A stretch of DNA of 64,000 bases, taken from positions 5,600,978 to 5,664,977 of the forward strand of contig BCIA01000001.1 in the NCBI GenBank assembly GCA_001599815.1. The letters run 5' to 3'. Under the pieces are notes generated by a model, which ran no database searches, was not told where the DNA came from, and was given only the letters and a program-made list of their open reading frames with translations. This stretch comes from Furcasterigmium furcatum (Eukaryota > Ascomycota > Sordariomycetes > Glomerellales > Plectosphaerellaceae). Of this stretch, positions 21,899-36,034 are shown in pieces (position 1 is the stretch's first letter; every line of letters begins with the position of its first letter). The translations under genes were made by a program, and so were the position numbers.

Positions 21899-24800
21899 GT
21901 GCCGTTGCATTGCTTTTCTGATCGCCATGTGTCTTGATCTATGTTGGGTATTGGCGTGACTGGTTTTCCTTAACTGGCGCTTGGGAGGAATGGGTTATTT
22001 CGGGAGGCAATTGTTATACAAGCGGTATGGTAATGACTGGGCGTTTCTGTGGGCTGGCATGTACGAAGCTCATGACAAGTATGAACATGATCTCTACGAG
22101 ATATTTTAAAGTATGTCGCTGCCATGGAAGTAAATAACATTCTCCTGGTGTATTCAATATCCCCGAGGTTCCCGTCAGTGAACATAGCCAACGGCTTCGC
22201 TCTTGGACTGTTGACCTAGAAGTTCTGCACCTCTGCTGGAAAAGCAATGCTCGTCTCACAGATGGCCAGTTCTTCTAAGATATCAGGGATTTCATGTCAG
22301 CGAGACCATCGGTTCAATTCCACCGCACCTCCGGAGATGTTGGCTCTCAGAAGGGACGTCTGGCTTGGCTTTGTCTCACTAGGCAGTGATTTGAGTACCT
22401 AGTGAGAACCTATGATTCGCAACTGACCTCAATGAGGCTCGGACGCAATCAATGGTGAGATTGCCATTGTGCAGGTGGAACACCTGTCCAAGTCCAAGGC
22501 GAATATGCGCATCAGGGACACGGACGCACAAAAAGCACGGCGCCCAAGAATACAACATCGTCCAAAAACAAAGTCGCGCCAAGGCCCATCATCCCATTTA
22601 CAGCTCATGCCCGATACTCACCGACTTACCAAGCTTCGCATCGATCTGACATGCCAAGAATAAACGTCCCAAAAGTCGCGTGATAATGCCCCCGGCCCAT
22701 CGACCACAGACGCTTCAGAAAGGCGACGCCCCAGGTTTGCCAGGTCATCAGATCAGACCCGACGCCGATGTGAAACACACCCGCGACGTCCTCCGGGGCC
22801 GCGCCGCCGGATGATCACGGCAAACACCCGCACGCCGCCCCGGAGGCCGTCCTGTCTTTTTCTTGATTCCCCAGTGACCAAGGCACGGCACCTCGACCGA
22901 TTGACCGGGTCCGCCGATTCCCGCCCACGTACACGCCCGATGGGGACATCACGCGATGATGCGCAGCGAGGCATGATGATGCGAGTTTGGGCCATTCTCC
23001 GCAGCTCCCGTATCGGTTCACCATGGCTTCTTCTCAGGAGACGGGCAGCGTCGGTTGTAAACACTGCGTTTCACACGTCGCGCCAGAGAAAGCTGACAGA
23101 TATCATTCACGCCGCCGAGCCTGGGGTAGCCGCCGGCGTTGGACTTTTGGTCTGATCCCATTCTATCGGCACCGACAGTCTGACGTCGGACGCACGGGGC
23201 TCGAGACTGGCGTATCGGGTATTCTTGTCTCGCTGCCCACCGGATGCCGACTCGGATTGCCCCTGGGGGGGACTGAGCACGTGCAGGAGGATAAGGCAAG
23301 ATATCAGACCAGATGGACGGCCGCAACGTTTGCTCAGTGGAATGGCGACGGGCGATGAGATCTACGAAACCGGGAGGCCGGCGGCGACTGGGGCATCCAT
23401 GAAGCCACTCTGCGGCGGGATTCCCTCAAGGCCGCTGCGGTTTGGACTTGGGAGCACATCTTCAAAAGCCCGGGCAAGTTTCTCCGAGCCCAAAGTACCT
23501 CAAGATAGCGCCGGTGTCCATTGCCGGCGATTAATGAACCTCAAAAGTCCTGGCGAGTACCCGCTTGCTGCCGAGACGCCGCGAGCCCGTGCTGATCTGA
23601 AGTTGATCTTGCCGAGATTATCGTCTTGATGAAGTCAAGTGCGGCCCACAATGATCGTCAGGGTCTTAAGAGTTCGGTGCTTATCGTCCTGGAGGCTCGG
23701 AGTTTTCAGAGGCATGTGGCTCGATAGAACGCCACGGCCAGATGTGAGAGCTCGAGAAGGTTGGCCCGAGCAGCCTGAAAGGCGCACAGATTGGGTGGTG
23801 ACTCGTGATACGCTCCTCTTTGGAGGATGAGACGGAATCTATGACTTGGCGAGGGCCAAGGTGCCAAGGCGCTGGGCGAGCTGGAGTGGGCGGCCCGCTC
23901 GGGCCACATTCAGGGGCAAGACGCATGACATTTTTGGTGTCTCCTTTTCCGTTGTCTCTGCCCCCTTGCAGATCAGAATTCAACTCTGCAAGTCCGCGCA
24001 GGTGGCACATTGCGCCATGCTGGGCTGGGAAAGACCAAGGCCGGTATGGACCGCCACAATGCAATGCCTGCAGCAGGATGACAGCCACTGGGTCCTGCTG
24101 AAGAGTGCCTGCATTTGAAGCAGATAGGGGGGAGGTTGGCAGGATGAGCCGTCTCGTCACACCGCCCTTTTTGGCCCCTTGTGCGGGAGCTGCTGAACTT
24201 GGGAAGATGCAAGTTGATTGGCTTGCGGGTCAGGACCGAAGCGGCCCTCCAACCGGCCGAGAGGGTGTTGAGAGATTACTCTTTAGGACCGATCATTCTT
24301 GGCGGGGATCGCGAGAGACCGACGCGCAAACTGGAGCTGCTGATGAATGGCCTGTCAAGGCCTCAATGAAGTTCCAGCGCCCCGGTGCTCTCCCTGCATG
24401 CAGAGGGGTGTTGGACAAGAGAGGAGAGACATTGCCCGCCCAGCAGAACAGCCCAGGCTGACTTGTGGTGATTCAAGTACGTACAAGTCATATATAGCAG
24501 CTGGCGTATAGCCTAAACGGTCCTGGTGCAACGCGGGGGAAGGACAATGTCTCTGGTTCCTCGGGAGGCTGGCGATAAGGCTTGTCGCTGCGCGCGGGCT
24601 GACATATACTTGTACATACATATCCCCCTTTCGGGTGCGTCTCTGACGAGGATGTCGGTCCAACTGCATCGGCACTTTAATCCGCGGGTCGGTACAAGCA
24701 TGGCAGCTGACCGTCGGAGCTCTTAGCTTGGAGTTTCGGTAGGGGTCAGCTGCAGGAACACCATGCTTCCTGCAGGGGACGAAGCACCGCGGCCTTTGTC

Positions 24801-26422
24801 CATCCAGCCTGGAGGCTGGTGACCTGAACGCCTCGTTTTCTGGGCATGGAGGGCAAAGGAGGGGTGACGGCTGGCTGTCCGAGCCCGGGTCTTGTGCTGG
24901 TGGTGTCCTTGCTGACAACGCCTCGTAGCCGAGCCCATCAACGCGCAGTGGTGAGACTGCAAGCCTGTCCCTATGGTCTCCTTGCCAGCGGGGAAGCAGC
25001 TGAGTGAATCTTGAATGGCAAGCAACTCCAGCGCCGCCATCCCCCACGAACGCAGCTGTGGGCAGCCGGAGCTTCCAGGTACCGTTTGGGACTTGGCTCG
25101 AAGCGGTTAAGATGTGAATCGGGGACCGGGGCGCTGATTGGAACCAACGCTGTGGGGATGACCCTTGGGGCGTTCGATTTAATTAAGGCCATTCTTTCAC
25201 CAGACTGGTCTGAGAGTACCGACGGCCCAGGAATGGTGGATGGCCGGAGGGCGGCTGCGAGGCATTGCCGCTTGTTGTCGAAGACATGAAGCTACGTTGA
25301 GAGATGTCAATTGGACGGGCGGTCGTGGGAATGGTGGCGACAGAAGCCGGGGCGAGGTGGTGTTCTGGAGATGATGGAGTGAAGAGGAGAGAAGACGGCG
25401 AGCACGTGGCGCAGGCGCCGACAAAAGTCAATTCCCCCGGTACTAAGGGGATGGACTTACTCGCCGTCACGTTGTCGCCTCACCCGGCAGTGGAGGTCTG
25501 AAGTTGCTTTTGGCCGCTAAACGGGGGCGCTGACTTAGAATCTGCTAGTGAATGGGGCCCCCTAATTCTGACAATCATCTGCCACAGGTACCCGATCTTA
25601 GCACCTGCCGGTCGGCCTATTCAGTGATGGCTTCACCCAATCAGTCCCGGACGTGAATCAGTCAAGCGCCGTTCAATGGGTCGCCCGCTTTCCCTCTCTC
25701 CTCTGCCACCGAGGTACGTAGGTCAGCAGGAATAATCAATGCCCAAGACTTAGCTCCCAAACTTCTCCGACAACATCTTCAGCCAATTCCCAACCAACAT
25801 CAACGTCGCGCGAAAGAAAGACCACCAACAGCCGCCCGTGTCTGGGAGCGCGCATCTAATCTAATTTGGGACTTGAGACCTTGAAATCTTTCCTCGATCC
25901 GTACCACAACAACGTCCAACGGTTCGCAGGCATCTCCCCGGCTCGGATGCGACCCCTTGATTGGAGCTCTGCATTTTCTCCCAAGGCAACTCTTCGGGCC
26001 TCGTCGACCTCTCGACCTCTCTCTCCTCCTCCCCCGATCTCTCTCTCGAACACGTCCAGGGGGTCCTCGTCCTCCTCGCTCATCACTGGGAATCATTCCT
26101 GTCCGGCTGCTTGCTCCCCGTACATGCTCACACGACACACACAGCCAGCCAGACAGACTGACTGACTGCTGCGTGGCCCCGTACGGAGCAAGGTACATGC
26201 GACGTCAATCAGGGTCATCCAAGCATCTCGAAACGTCAGCAAGCTGCTGTGTTCCCTGCGACACCACCGCCGGCCCCATCCCATCCCAGCCAGGCAACCC
26301 AGGCCCGTCCACGGGTCTCGATCCTTTGCGTGACATCGCACCGACCACCTGCCTTCTCTTGACACCCCCTGGGCCCTGGCCCGGCAAGCAAGCGTCCCAT
26401 CTTTCAAGCCGCATTGGCGACC
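21899..26422. other. 4.5-kb stretch without a recognisable gene
   Basis: The longest gap in the window. The first part holds the 3' UTR of the proline-rich gene. The last 700 nt (about 25700-26422) is pyrimidine-rich and likely the BEM3 leader and promoter. In the middle, ORFs up to about 160 codons on both strands (for example 22811-23155, 24355-25047) show no conserved motif and overlap one another. No rRNA, tRNA, transposase or terminal repeat was seen. An unannotated non-coding RNA or very long 5' UTR remains possible. Confidence 0.5.
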
Positions 26423-29400
26423 ATGTCGCAGCATGTGCTCCAGAGTGCCCATGCCGTCGCCAGCGCCCCAGAATCGCCGCCTCCCGGCCGTCAGTCATCG
26501 TCACCGCTGATGCTGGACGAGAGCCCCGTCACTGGACGCCTGGCCAGCTTTTCGGACGCCCGCTCGCTGTCATCCGCCACTTCCAGGTACGTTCCCACTG
26601 TTGTCCTTTGCCATCTCACTTTCGGTGCCCGTCCATCATCCCTGGACGTCGTCTCCGCTCGCCTGCGTCCCTGTTCTTGTGCCCGCTGCAGTCCCCCCGG
26701 AGTTACATCCCAAGTCAACTGCCTGCCCCTGGCCGTCTTCCTCACCTTGCCCAAGCCAAGAACCGAAGCAACCGAGATCCACCCCTTCTGTCGCCCTTTC
26801 TGCTCTCTCTGCCTTCTCCCTTCACGCTCACTGCCTCCCAATCCCTCTGCACGCCCCTCTGCGACGCTACGACCCGGCGGCTTCCCCTCGTCTACAAACT
26901 CGTCGCGGCAGAACACCGACGGGCGATTCTGCATCTTTCTGCTCCTGTCTTGCGCTCTGTTGTGCAACGATTTCACGAGCCTAGCGCGGCGTAACCAGAC
27001 TGACACGCTTACCCGCTCGCCAGATCCTCGCGGAGACCAATCCCCAGCCCGCTCTCTATAACCGCCGTTGTGTCGCCGACCAGCCCGACCTCCAGACTGG
27101 CATATCCGGCCTCGGCGCCTCTCCACAGCCAGCCCTCTCCTTATAGCCAGCCCTCTCCCTCTCCGTATAGCCCGGCCTCGACGCTCGACGAGCCTCGCTC
27201 GCCCAGAGAGAAGCTAGACGATCTCATCGCCGCGGAACAGACCTACTACCGGAGCGATTCCTCTGGAAAGTCAACACCAGAAGGCAGAAACTCAGGGTTC
27301 GTGACCAGCCCTATCTCTGTGAAGTCTGCACGTCGAAATTGCTGACTTTCGTTTCCCCAGACCTGCGGTGCGTAGCACGCCCACGAATGACAGTCGAAGC
27401 GTATCCGATCCTCTAGTTCCCGCGAAGCCTGCCGTAGGCTTGCCCAAGTCGCTATCCTCCAATATGGGGAGTGCCAAGGCTGCTTCGCGGGCGGAAGCGT
27501 CGAAAGGGGCTCCTCGTACTTCTTCTATCGACTCGGCCATCTCTGCCGCCACCAAGCATTCACATAAGGACTCTCAGGATGGGTCTACACCTACAGATAT
27601 CGCGGGTCTCGTCAAGACAGCCGGCAGTCCCGAGGCCGTGATTCAGTACCTGTTGAAAGACAAACACTCCCAATCGCAACAAAATTCACAATTATGGCGC
27701 CTTGTCGACAAGCAGCGCGCCATGATCCTGGGCTTGAATAAGGACCTCGAGAGGGCGTTAAAAGACAAGGAGAAATACCGCAAGAAGTTGAAGGAGGTCA
27801 TGTCGGTGCCCGAAATCGCGAGGGCAGCAGGTTCTCACGCCGCCCCGGAAAGGGCCCCCGGAAACACATCGATCCCAAAGGTGGACATTAGCGCCCCGAC
27901 CGATCGACATGCCATCGCGCCCGATTCCCCCAGCCTCGATTCCGACAGCCAGAAACACTCACCAATCGACATGACCATGGCTCCTTACCCGATCACACCG
28001 CCGGCAGATCAGCCAGCCAACGGGCCACCATCTGCTGTTGGTGAGATGCTCGACCCGGCACACGCCATGCCCAAGCCTCAAGAACACGCCTTCGACAAGT
28101 ATGATCACGAGGCGGAGGAACGAGCGGCGGACGCAGCAAGACATGCGGAAGGTAGTCGTCAGATGAAGGAGTTACCCATCAACATTTCCCTGCCACCCTC
28201 GCGCAGCTTGCCGAGCGAACCGCCTAAAATCCCTGCTCCCAAGCCTCCAACTGGCCCTCCGACAGTGAACACCATTGAGGCCACACCAAAAACCGACGAA
28301 AACCTGGCCCAGTTCCCGTCTCCACCTCCTCGAAAAGGCCCGCCCGCGCCCCTGCAGCTGCACCAGGGCAAAGAGTTGATACTTGACGACGAGTCGGACT
28401 CGGACTATGACGACATTCTCGAGGTCGATGAAGTCTTGCACGATGCTCGGGGCAGGCGGAGAACGAGAGAGGAGGACGAGAGGGTCCGTGGGGTACTTGC
28501 TCAGCAGGAAGCTGAACGACGCAGCCTGTCAAAGAAGAGCAATGGCGAGGCCCAAGGCGCAGATGTTTTGCCGCCAAGCCCAAGACAGATTCCAGGGCAG
28601 CACCTGCAGCCAGGGCCTGCGTCCTTAGCTGGAGTGCTGAGTGGCGACCCGGTCACCCATGAAGTTACTGCTGCAGCGCCTTTGATGAGCCCGGGCCTGC
28701 CTCTTAGCCCTCGTCCGCTCGCCATGGGTGGACAATACGCCGGAGCTCCCCCACTGTCTCCTCGGACTCACAGCTTGCAACATGCAGCACCGCTGTCACC
28801 TCGCCCGCCCCGACAGCCCATTCCATTGCCCCCAGGCACTCAACTCGCATCGCCACCTCCGCCCTCAGCCGCCAGCGAGGCCCAGTCAGCTACTAGCTCA
28901 TCATCGTCGAAACGACACAAGGGAGGAGACGGGTCCCGTGCTAGCCCCACGGAGCGCAGCCGTATTTTCAAGGGATTTGTAACCGAGGAGTATCCCGATC
29001 TACTCCTGCCCCCAAACGCTCTTCCCTCTATCCAGATCAGGGTCGCTTCCTCGCGCCTGAAGCCTTCTAGGGCGAGCGTGTTGGCTTTGACGCAGCTCGA
29101 GGAGGACCCTGTCTTCACTCTCGCAATATTCTCTCGTGCTGATTCTGGGGAGCTTTGGCGCGTCGAAAAGGATCTCGCTTCTCTGGCCAAACTAGACCAG
29201 AAGCTCAAGCATTGCACTGCCTTCACAAGCAAGGCACCGGACAGGTCCCTCTTCAGCGGCCATGCGCCTGCCAAACTGGATGCCCGAAGGGTTGCCCTGG
29301 ACAAGTTCTTCGACGAGGTCCTAGACACTCCTTTTGACACAGCAACAGCCCTGGAGTTGTGCAGGTATCTTTCCACCTGCACACTGCCTCCGAATTCGGA

Positions 29401-31360
29401 CAGCGCGATCACTCCAGATAACGCTTCGGAGGTTTCAACCACCAAAATCGGGCCAGGAGGACGACCATTTAGGAGCGGATATCTGACCAAACGCGGCAAG
29501 AACTTCGGCGGCTGGAAAGCCCGCTTCTTCATGCTTGACGGACCGGCACTCAAGTATTACGAGGCTCCTGGTGGTGCTCACCTCGGAACCATCAAGTTGC
29601 CGCATGCGCAGATCGGGAAGCAGTCGCAACACAATGAAAACCAATCTCCGGCTGCTGGGGCCAACGCCGAGGACTTTGACAACCAGTATCGCCACGCCTT
29701 CTTGATCCTCGAGCCCAAGAAGAAGGACTCGAGCAGCCATGTCAAGCATGTACTGTGTGCCGAAAGCGACCGAGAACGGGATCAGTGGGTGGAGGCCCTG
29801 TTGAAGTGGATTGACTTCCGGGAGCCCGGGGAAGAAGACGAACGTCAAGCCCCTAGCGCGCAAGACCGCAACCAAAAGAAGAAGAAGGGTGCTAAGGGTC
29901 CTCACCATGAACCCTCTGGCTCTGACAGCTTGATTGGCGTCAGCTATGACTCGACAACCCAAGGTAATCTTCCTCAGCAAGGGGAAGTTGCCCGGCCCAA
30001 GACCTCTTCTGGCCTGCCAGATCAGCACGGCGGTGCCAACCCGGTCATCATCTCGGGCCCAAAGGACATGCAGGTCATCTCTGATGCCACATCTTGGGGC
30101 AACAAAGCAGGCCTCGTGGTTCCCAGCGTCGAGGAAAAGAAGCAGCGGAAGAGAAGCTTCTTCGGGTTTGGTCCGAAGGCGCGGTCATCCTCAGACGGTC
30201 ACGACTCTCTCTTTGGTGACAATGGGTCCTCATCGACAACACCTCCCCAAGGAGGATACCAGGGACCTGTCCGACAAGTCTTTGGTGCTCCTCTGGCTGA
30301 GGCTGTTCGCTACAATTCCCCGGTCGATGTTCGCGTTCCACTGCCTTCAGTGGTGTACAGGTGCATCCAGTATCTGGACTCCAAGAATGCTGCTCTGGAA
30401 GAGGGCATTTTCCGCCTCAGCGGCTCTAACGTTGTCATCAAGCAGCTCCGCGAGCGATTCAATACCGAAGGCGACATCAATCTCATCACAGATGAGGCAT
30501 ATCATGACATTCACGCCATTGCCTCGCTCCTCAAGCTGTACCTGCGCGAGCTTCCGACCACCATTCTGACAAGGGATCTGCACCTGGAATTCTTGTCCGT
30601 CACCGAAATGACGAACCTCCAGGAGAAGGTGGCGGCTCTGAACACCCTCGTCCAGAGACTGCCGCTGGCCAATGGCACGCTTCTTAAGTACCTGATCGCC
30701 TTCTTGATCAAGATCATCAACAACTCGGATGTGAACAAGATGACCGTTCGCAACGTTGGCATCGTCTTCTCACCGACTCTCAACATCCCGGCTCCTGTCT
30801 TTGCAATGTTCCTGCAGAATTACGAGCCCATCTTTGGCATCGAGCCTGAAGAATATGAGCTTCCTTCGCCTACTACCGAGAGCGAGTCCTCTCATGACTC
30901 GCATTCAATCCATCAGCAGCAGGGCTTCCCGTCGCGGCCTCAAGAGATCCAGAGACCGGGCACAGCGGGGCAAAGCCAGTCCCCTCATCGACGCCGACTG
31001 CTTGAGGCAGTCCAAGGACAGCGCAGGAACGGCGGCACACCACCGCCGCTTCTGCAGGAGTTGAACGCCGCTCGCGCATCGCCACCACAGAACATTGCGA
31101 TGAACCGTTCAACAGCGTACGAACCGCATTACATGAACCAGGCATCTGGGTCCGTTCGACCAGCGTACGAAACCAATCTGGGGCCACCTCAGAGCTACGA
31201 TTCGGACTATCAGGGATCGGCTCGTCACCTGCAGCCTTCCTATGAGCAGTCATACAGCGGGGGCAACAAGAGGCGCGAGAGCGCCATTTTCAACGGCGGC
31301 ATGGTTGGTTTGAACCACCAGGGCTCCAGGAGTCGGCTTCGAGACGAAACGCGCTTCTAG
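26423..31360 (+). CDS. BEM3: BEM3-like Rho GTPase-activating protein (PX-PH-RhoGAP)
   Basis: Exons 26423-26586, 27024-27296 and 27361-31360 encode 1,478 residues. The first intron is unusually long for this region (437 nt). The N-terminal half is disordered, with a Pro/Ser repeat (SQPSPYSQPSPSPYSP) and a short coiled coil (VDKQRAMILGLNKDLERALK). A PX-type domain lies at about 680-820 (RIFKGFVTEEYPDLLLPPNA). A PH domain is at about 850-964 (RSGYLTKRGKNFGGWKARFF ... RDQWVEALLKWID). The RhoGAP domain at about 1119-1305 carries the arginine finger in EEGIFRLSGS (about R1163). This order matches yeast Bem3, which accelerates GTP hydrolysis by Cdc42 at sites of polarised growth. PX and PH would bind phosphoinositides. 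The start MSQHVLQS was chosen as the only ATG in frame before the splice donor. Confidence 0.92.
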
Positions 31361-32140
31361 AGAAAGGCGCCCCCTCCCAAGGCGATAATGGCACATGCAC
31401 TGCACCGCCGTACATTTCCTCTTCTATACATACCCCATTTAGCCGCACGAGATACCCCGGCGCCAGGACTCGGTGCCTTGGATGAGATATTCATTCCTGC
31501 ATCGACGTCCTCTTTTCTTTTCGGCGTTTTCATTCGAATCTCACCCAACCCAGCTATCGAACGAGGCATTTCATTTGAGAGCTGGCACGAGCATAATTTT
31601 CGATTCACACTCTTGCGGGCGGGCAGTTTCTATCACGGTTCGCTGCATGACATGTACTATGACGATTGGAGTTTGAATCTGCTACCTTTCTTCACGTCTT
31701 CCCGGGGGCAATGGGACGCCTCCGGATACTGAGCCTGGCGTTTTGGTAGGCTTTTTTGCAGTGTTTCCATGACGACACCCAGATGATACCACCTGGATAA
31801 GGCCATAGTTGGAATCATACATGCGTCTACTCTCATCATTGTAATTAATGGTTGATGTGTACTGTGACTTGTTACCTGCTCCAGGAGTGACTCTTGCTCC
31901 AACCACACCCACTGAACGTCACTTACACAGACCCTTGATTACGTAACCACACCTTGGCATCGCCGGCAGGATCGGAACGTCGGCGAGTTCTCTTGCGCGA
32001 CAAGAACTCTGGTCGGTAGTTCATCGCGCCGCTCCTCCGCGATTCGTACACCATCACCGTCCCAAGACCGACTCGAGAGCAATTGCCGAGCTCGTGGACC
32101 TTCCGAATCGGGAAGAGCCCTGGCGTGCACATAAAGGACA
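31361..32140. other. Intergenic, no gene seen
   Basis: Holds the BEM3 3' UTR and the promoter of the Zn2Cys6 gene. ORFs here are short or antisense shadows. No repeat or RNA gene seen. Confidence 0.5.
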
Positions 32141-34881
32141 ATGTCCGTCGACGCCGACGTCGTTGACCCTGCGTTGCGAGACCCAGAGCTTCTCGCGAAC
32201 CCGACATCGAGACCTGTCGCCGAGGCCGCCGCTGCCTACTCTGCCGCCGGCGCCGCGCAGCAGCTACACCACGAGTCGCCTGAGTCGACGAGATCCGAGA
32301 ACCACGGCGGCGCGTCGCATGACGAATCCCCCCACAACGATGGCAGCGGTATACATGGCGCGCTGGGCGACGATGCGAAGCGGTCGAGAGCCTGCGAGGC
32401 TTGCCGCGGGCTGAAAGTGCGCTGCGTGCCTGATAATGATGACGTCGATGGGCCGTGCTTGCGATGCAAGAAGGCCAGGAGGAACTGCGTTGTGACCCTG
32501 CCCACGCGCAAGAGGCAGAAGAAGACGGATAGCAGGGTCGCGGAGCTCGAGAAGAAGATTGATGCGCTGACGGCCAGCCTACACGCCAGGGCCGGGGACG
32601 GCGGCGCTTCGAGGAGGGAGGACTCTGCGACCGCAGCAGCGTGGGATGATGGCACGACGGAGAGGGACCAACACCCTGCCATGAGAAGGACAAGTGACGG
32701 CTATGTCATCTACCAGCCGCGATATGAGTCGCAGTCTGCTCCGGCCTCATCCACGGCAGTTGTTGCGGGGCAGAAGAGGAAGCTTGCGGAACGGGGGCCG
32801 GACGAGCGCGCGGACTCTGAGACGAGGGCTGCGCCGCCGATTCGGATGGACGAGTCTTACAACGACATTGTGTCGCGCGGGGTCATATCAGCAGACAAGG
32901 CGCAGGAGCTGTTTGACCGCTACAATGGGCAATTGATCCGGCATCTTCCTGGTGTCGTGTTCCCCAAGGACATGACGGCTGCAGATCTGCGGGAGGCCAA
33001 GCCCGTACTCTTCCTGGCCATCATGGCGGCCGCCTCAAGCGAGACGTCCGGGCTGCAGAGGCAGCTCGTCAGGGAGCTGATGCAGGTGCTGGCCGAGAAG
33101 GTGGTCATTACGGGCGAGAAGAGCCTTGAGCTCGTGCAGGCGCTGCAGGTTGCTGTCATCTGGTACTGGCCGCCCGAGCACTACGAGGAGCTCAAGTTCT
33201 ATCAGCTCGTGCACATGGGCGCCGTCATGGCCATCGACATCGGGCTCGGCCGCCGCCTGCCCGGACAGAAGTCGGTGCCGTACGGCGTCTATGCCTTCCG
33301 GCGCATGTATCGACGTTCGGCAATGCCGGATCCCACGACGCTGGAGGCTCGAAGGGCGTGGCTCACCTGCTACTTCCTGGCCTCGAACACGGCCATGGCA
33401 CTGCAGCGGCCGCTGCTGATTCGGTGGACGAAATTCATGGCGGAGAGCTGGGACATGTTGCGTACATCTGCCGAGCGGGCTCCGACGGACGAATACTTCT
33501 GCGCCTTGGTTTGGACGCATCGCATCTCCGAAGACGTCGGACAGCAATTCACGATGGATGACCCAGACGATCCGGTGAACATCAACGAGCCCAGAGTTGC
33601 GTACACATTGAAGAAGCTGGAGCGGGACCTCGAGCAGTATCAGAAATCGCTTCCCAAGGAACTCATGCAGGGTGCGTGGCCCGTGATTTATTTTCAAGCT
33701 GGCGTCGCTGACAGTTCTCAGATACGCTCAAGATCTCCTTCGGCATTGTGTCATTGTATATGCACGAGATCGTTCTCCATGGCGAGACGAGCGAGCCATC
33801 GAAGCAACAGTCAACAGACCCGGCGGGGCCTCCTACCATCTTCCGCGATATCATCATGAGTGACCACCACAACGTGACCACGGCTCATGTCAATGCCATC
33901 TCCGCCTGCTTGTCCAATATCGACGCCGTCCTCGACGCCTTCCTTGCCATGGACGTTGTCTCCATTCGATGCCTGCCGGTCTTCAACTTTGTTCGGGTCG
34001 CCTACTCCCTGGTCGTTCTCATCAAGATTTACTTCTCGGCTAGCAGCAAGGACTCGGAACTGTCATCCATCATCAACAAGGACGAGTTGCGCGTCGATTT
34101 CTACATCGACGGCCTACTGCACAAGTTCCGCGCCTCTGGAGCAGAAGACCGCAGCCGCCCGGCGGCCAAGTTCCTGGTTGTCCTCGTCATGCTCAAGGGC
34201 TGGTTCATCAAGCAGAACCAGGACAGCGGGAAGAACGGCGCCTCCTCGAGCCGCGACTCACCGTCCGCGTCAGCATCCACGTCCGTCGCCCCCGAGCAGA
34301 AACAACAGGTCCCTCCCCAACAGCAGCAAATGGCCAACACGCCCCTCCACCTCCTGTCCGAAATCGCCACCAATGACCGCACCCGGGCGCAGTCTACTCC
34401 ATCTAATAACAACAATCCTAACATCTCCTGGAACTTCAACCTCCGCCACGGCTCGCAACCACAACAGCAGCAGCAGCAGTCCTTCATGTACGATGCCGCC
34501 AACCCCGACACGGCGACAGCCACCCCTCCTACCGCCGACTCCTCTGGCAACCCCATCTTCCCAACCCCTTTCACTGCCCCTCCCACCACCGGCACGGACT
34601 TCTCTCCCTTCAACGTCAACGACCTCTCCCAAAACCTCTCCTTCGAAGAGCTCGCCGCCAGTCTCGGTCTTGCCGACTCCGCCGGCTACCCCGGCGCAGG
34701 GCCCGGCTTCCTCGGCTCCAACGCTGTTTCCTCCGTCGTCGGCGCTGCCGCGGCCCTCGAGCCCGCGATGGCACAGGACCCCTGGTTCGGACAATGGGGC
34801 GACGCCCTCGGCGGTATGCCCCCGCCCGGCAGCGGCGGCCCCTCGGCCGCATGGGGTGGCATGCCGCCCTTCCAGATGTAA
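32141..34881 (+). CDS. Zn2Cys6 fungal transcription factor
   Basis: Exons 32141-33671 and 33722-34881 (50-nt intron, GTGCGT...TCTCAG) encode 896 residues. The binuclear zinc cluster is at C85, C88, C95, C106, C109 and C116 (RACEACRGLKVRC...GPCLRCKKARRNC). The third loop is 10 residues, longer than in Gal4. A basic linker (TRKRQKK) and a short coiled coil (SRVAELEKKIDALTASLHAR) follow, as in dimeric members. The middle region (about 250-700) is the helical regulatory part (LVQALQVAVIWYWPPEHYEEL; MAIDIGLGRRLPGQ). The C-terminus is Gln/Pro/Asn-rich with poly-Gln (about 780), a likely activation domain. The target genes cannot be read from sequence, and no biosynthetic cluster surrounds it. Confidence 0.92.
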
Positions 34882-36034
34882 GCTTTCCTCGGAAATACGA
34901 GGCAGCTTCCACATCACGTTGTGACGATAGCACGTGGCGTGACCAGCCGACTCGCCAACGGCCCTGTCCTGCCAGTGTCACTCCGCGATTGCCGGTGACA
35001 CCACGCGGACATTACGAATCTCGAACGCTGCAGAAAACGGGCACGACTCGCGCGGCCCGTCAGCTTATGCCCCTCTCATTGATCTGATGCACACGCAACC
35101 AGGCACGCTACTAGATTTGATTTCGGGTCTCTTTCACTTCGCGCGACCTTTTGTTAGTTTGTAGGATTACCACGGATGCAGATATCAACGACGAGATGAT
35201 GGAGGGTAATCAAAAACGCCAACGCGGAATTATGACGAGGTAGAATGCTTTAGGTGTTGGGCGTTTTTGGCGTTTACTCAGGAGATCGGGATACCACTGG
35301 CAAGGAAGGGTCGCTGGGGGCCACAGGCCTCGAGTCTTACATGGAACTGTTCATAGGTCACGCCTCTCATCCAAATGAATACTTCTCATACAGTGAGACC
35401 GATTTCAATTCTGCCAATGTACACATGGTCTCGGGCATTAAACCACCTGCAAGACACCAATGCAGCCTCAGACGTCCCGTCCCGAACTCCGTCCACCCTG
35501 AACATGTTTCATCGCTCCAATAACAAATCTTCGCCAATTTCTTTGTACCTTGCGTCCAAATTCTCGGAGTGAAACATACCGTGAAATCCGCGCCGCCACC
35601 AGCATTCCAATCTCCGACGCCTCAGCATCATAACCCGCCAAAACGCGCTGTAGTTGGCGGTGCCAAATCCCCAGCCGGCAAACTCTGTAGACACAGGGAA
35701 CCCTTCCAGGAGCCCCATTGATCATGTTGGTTCAACAGTCCCCATCCATAACGTCAAGCCCATCTGCTGGGCACCAAAATCAACCAGACCCCTTTACTCC
35801 ATCAAAACGCATCACAGCTTGTGCCAGGCTGTGGCCAAAAGCAGTATGTTTTCGAAACATCTTTCGCCATGCTAAACCGCCGAATTGCCAGACAAAAGAA
35901 AATAGCAAGTGTTCTTGCTTCAAGGACCCAAACTTGGGCCAGCCATGACTCGCTCCAGGCGTCCTGCCGCAGGCCGTATAATCATCTCATGCATTGCTTG
36001 TCAGTCTCCCTGCGCAGATGGCATCTGCGCCCCC
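34882..36034. other. Intergenic between convergent genes
   Basis: About 1.15 kb with the 3' UTRs of the Zn2Cys6 gene (+) and of the RRxS protein (-). Short ORFs only. No RNA gene or repeat identified. Confidence 0.5.

Noticed and set aside
21068..21928. 286-codon minus-strand ORF rich in Gly/Arg
   Set aside because: Complement of the poly-proline gene; low-complexity shadow.
22255..22345. Possible tRNA, because GGTTCAATTCC resembles a T-arm
   Set aside because: The 5-bp T stem does not pair beyond two G:C pairs, and no acceptor stem, D-arm or anticodon arm fits around it.
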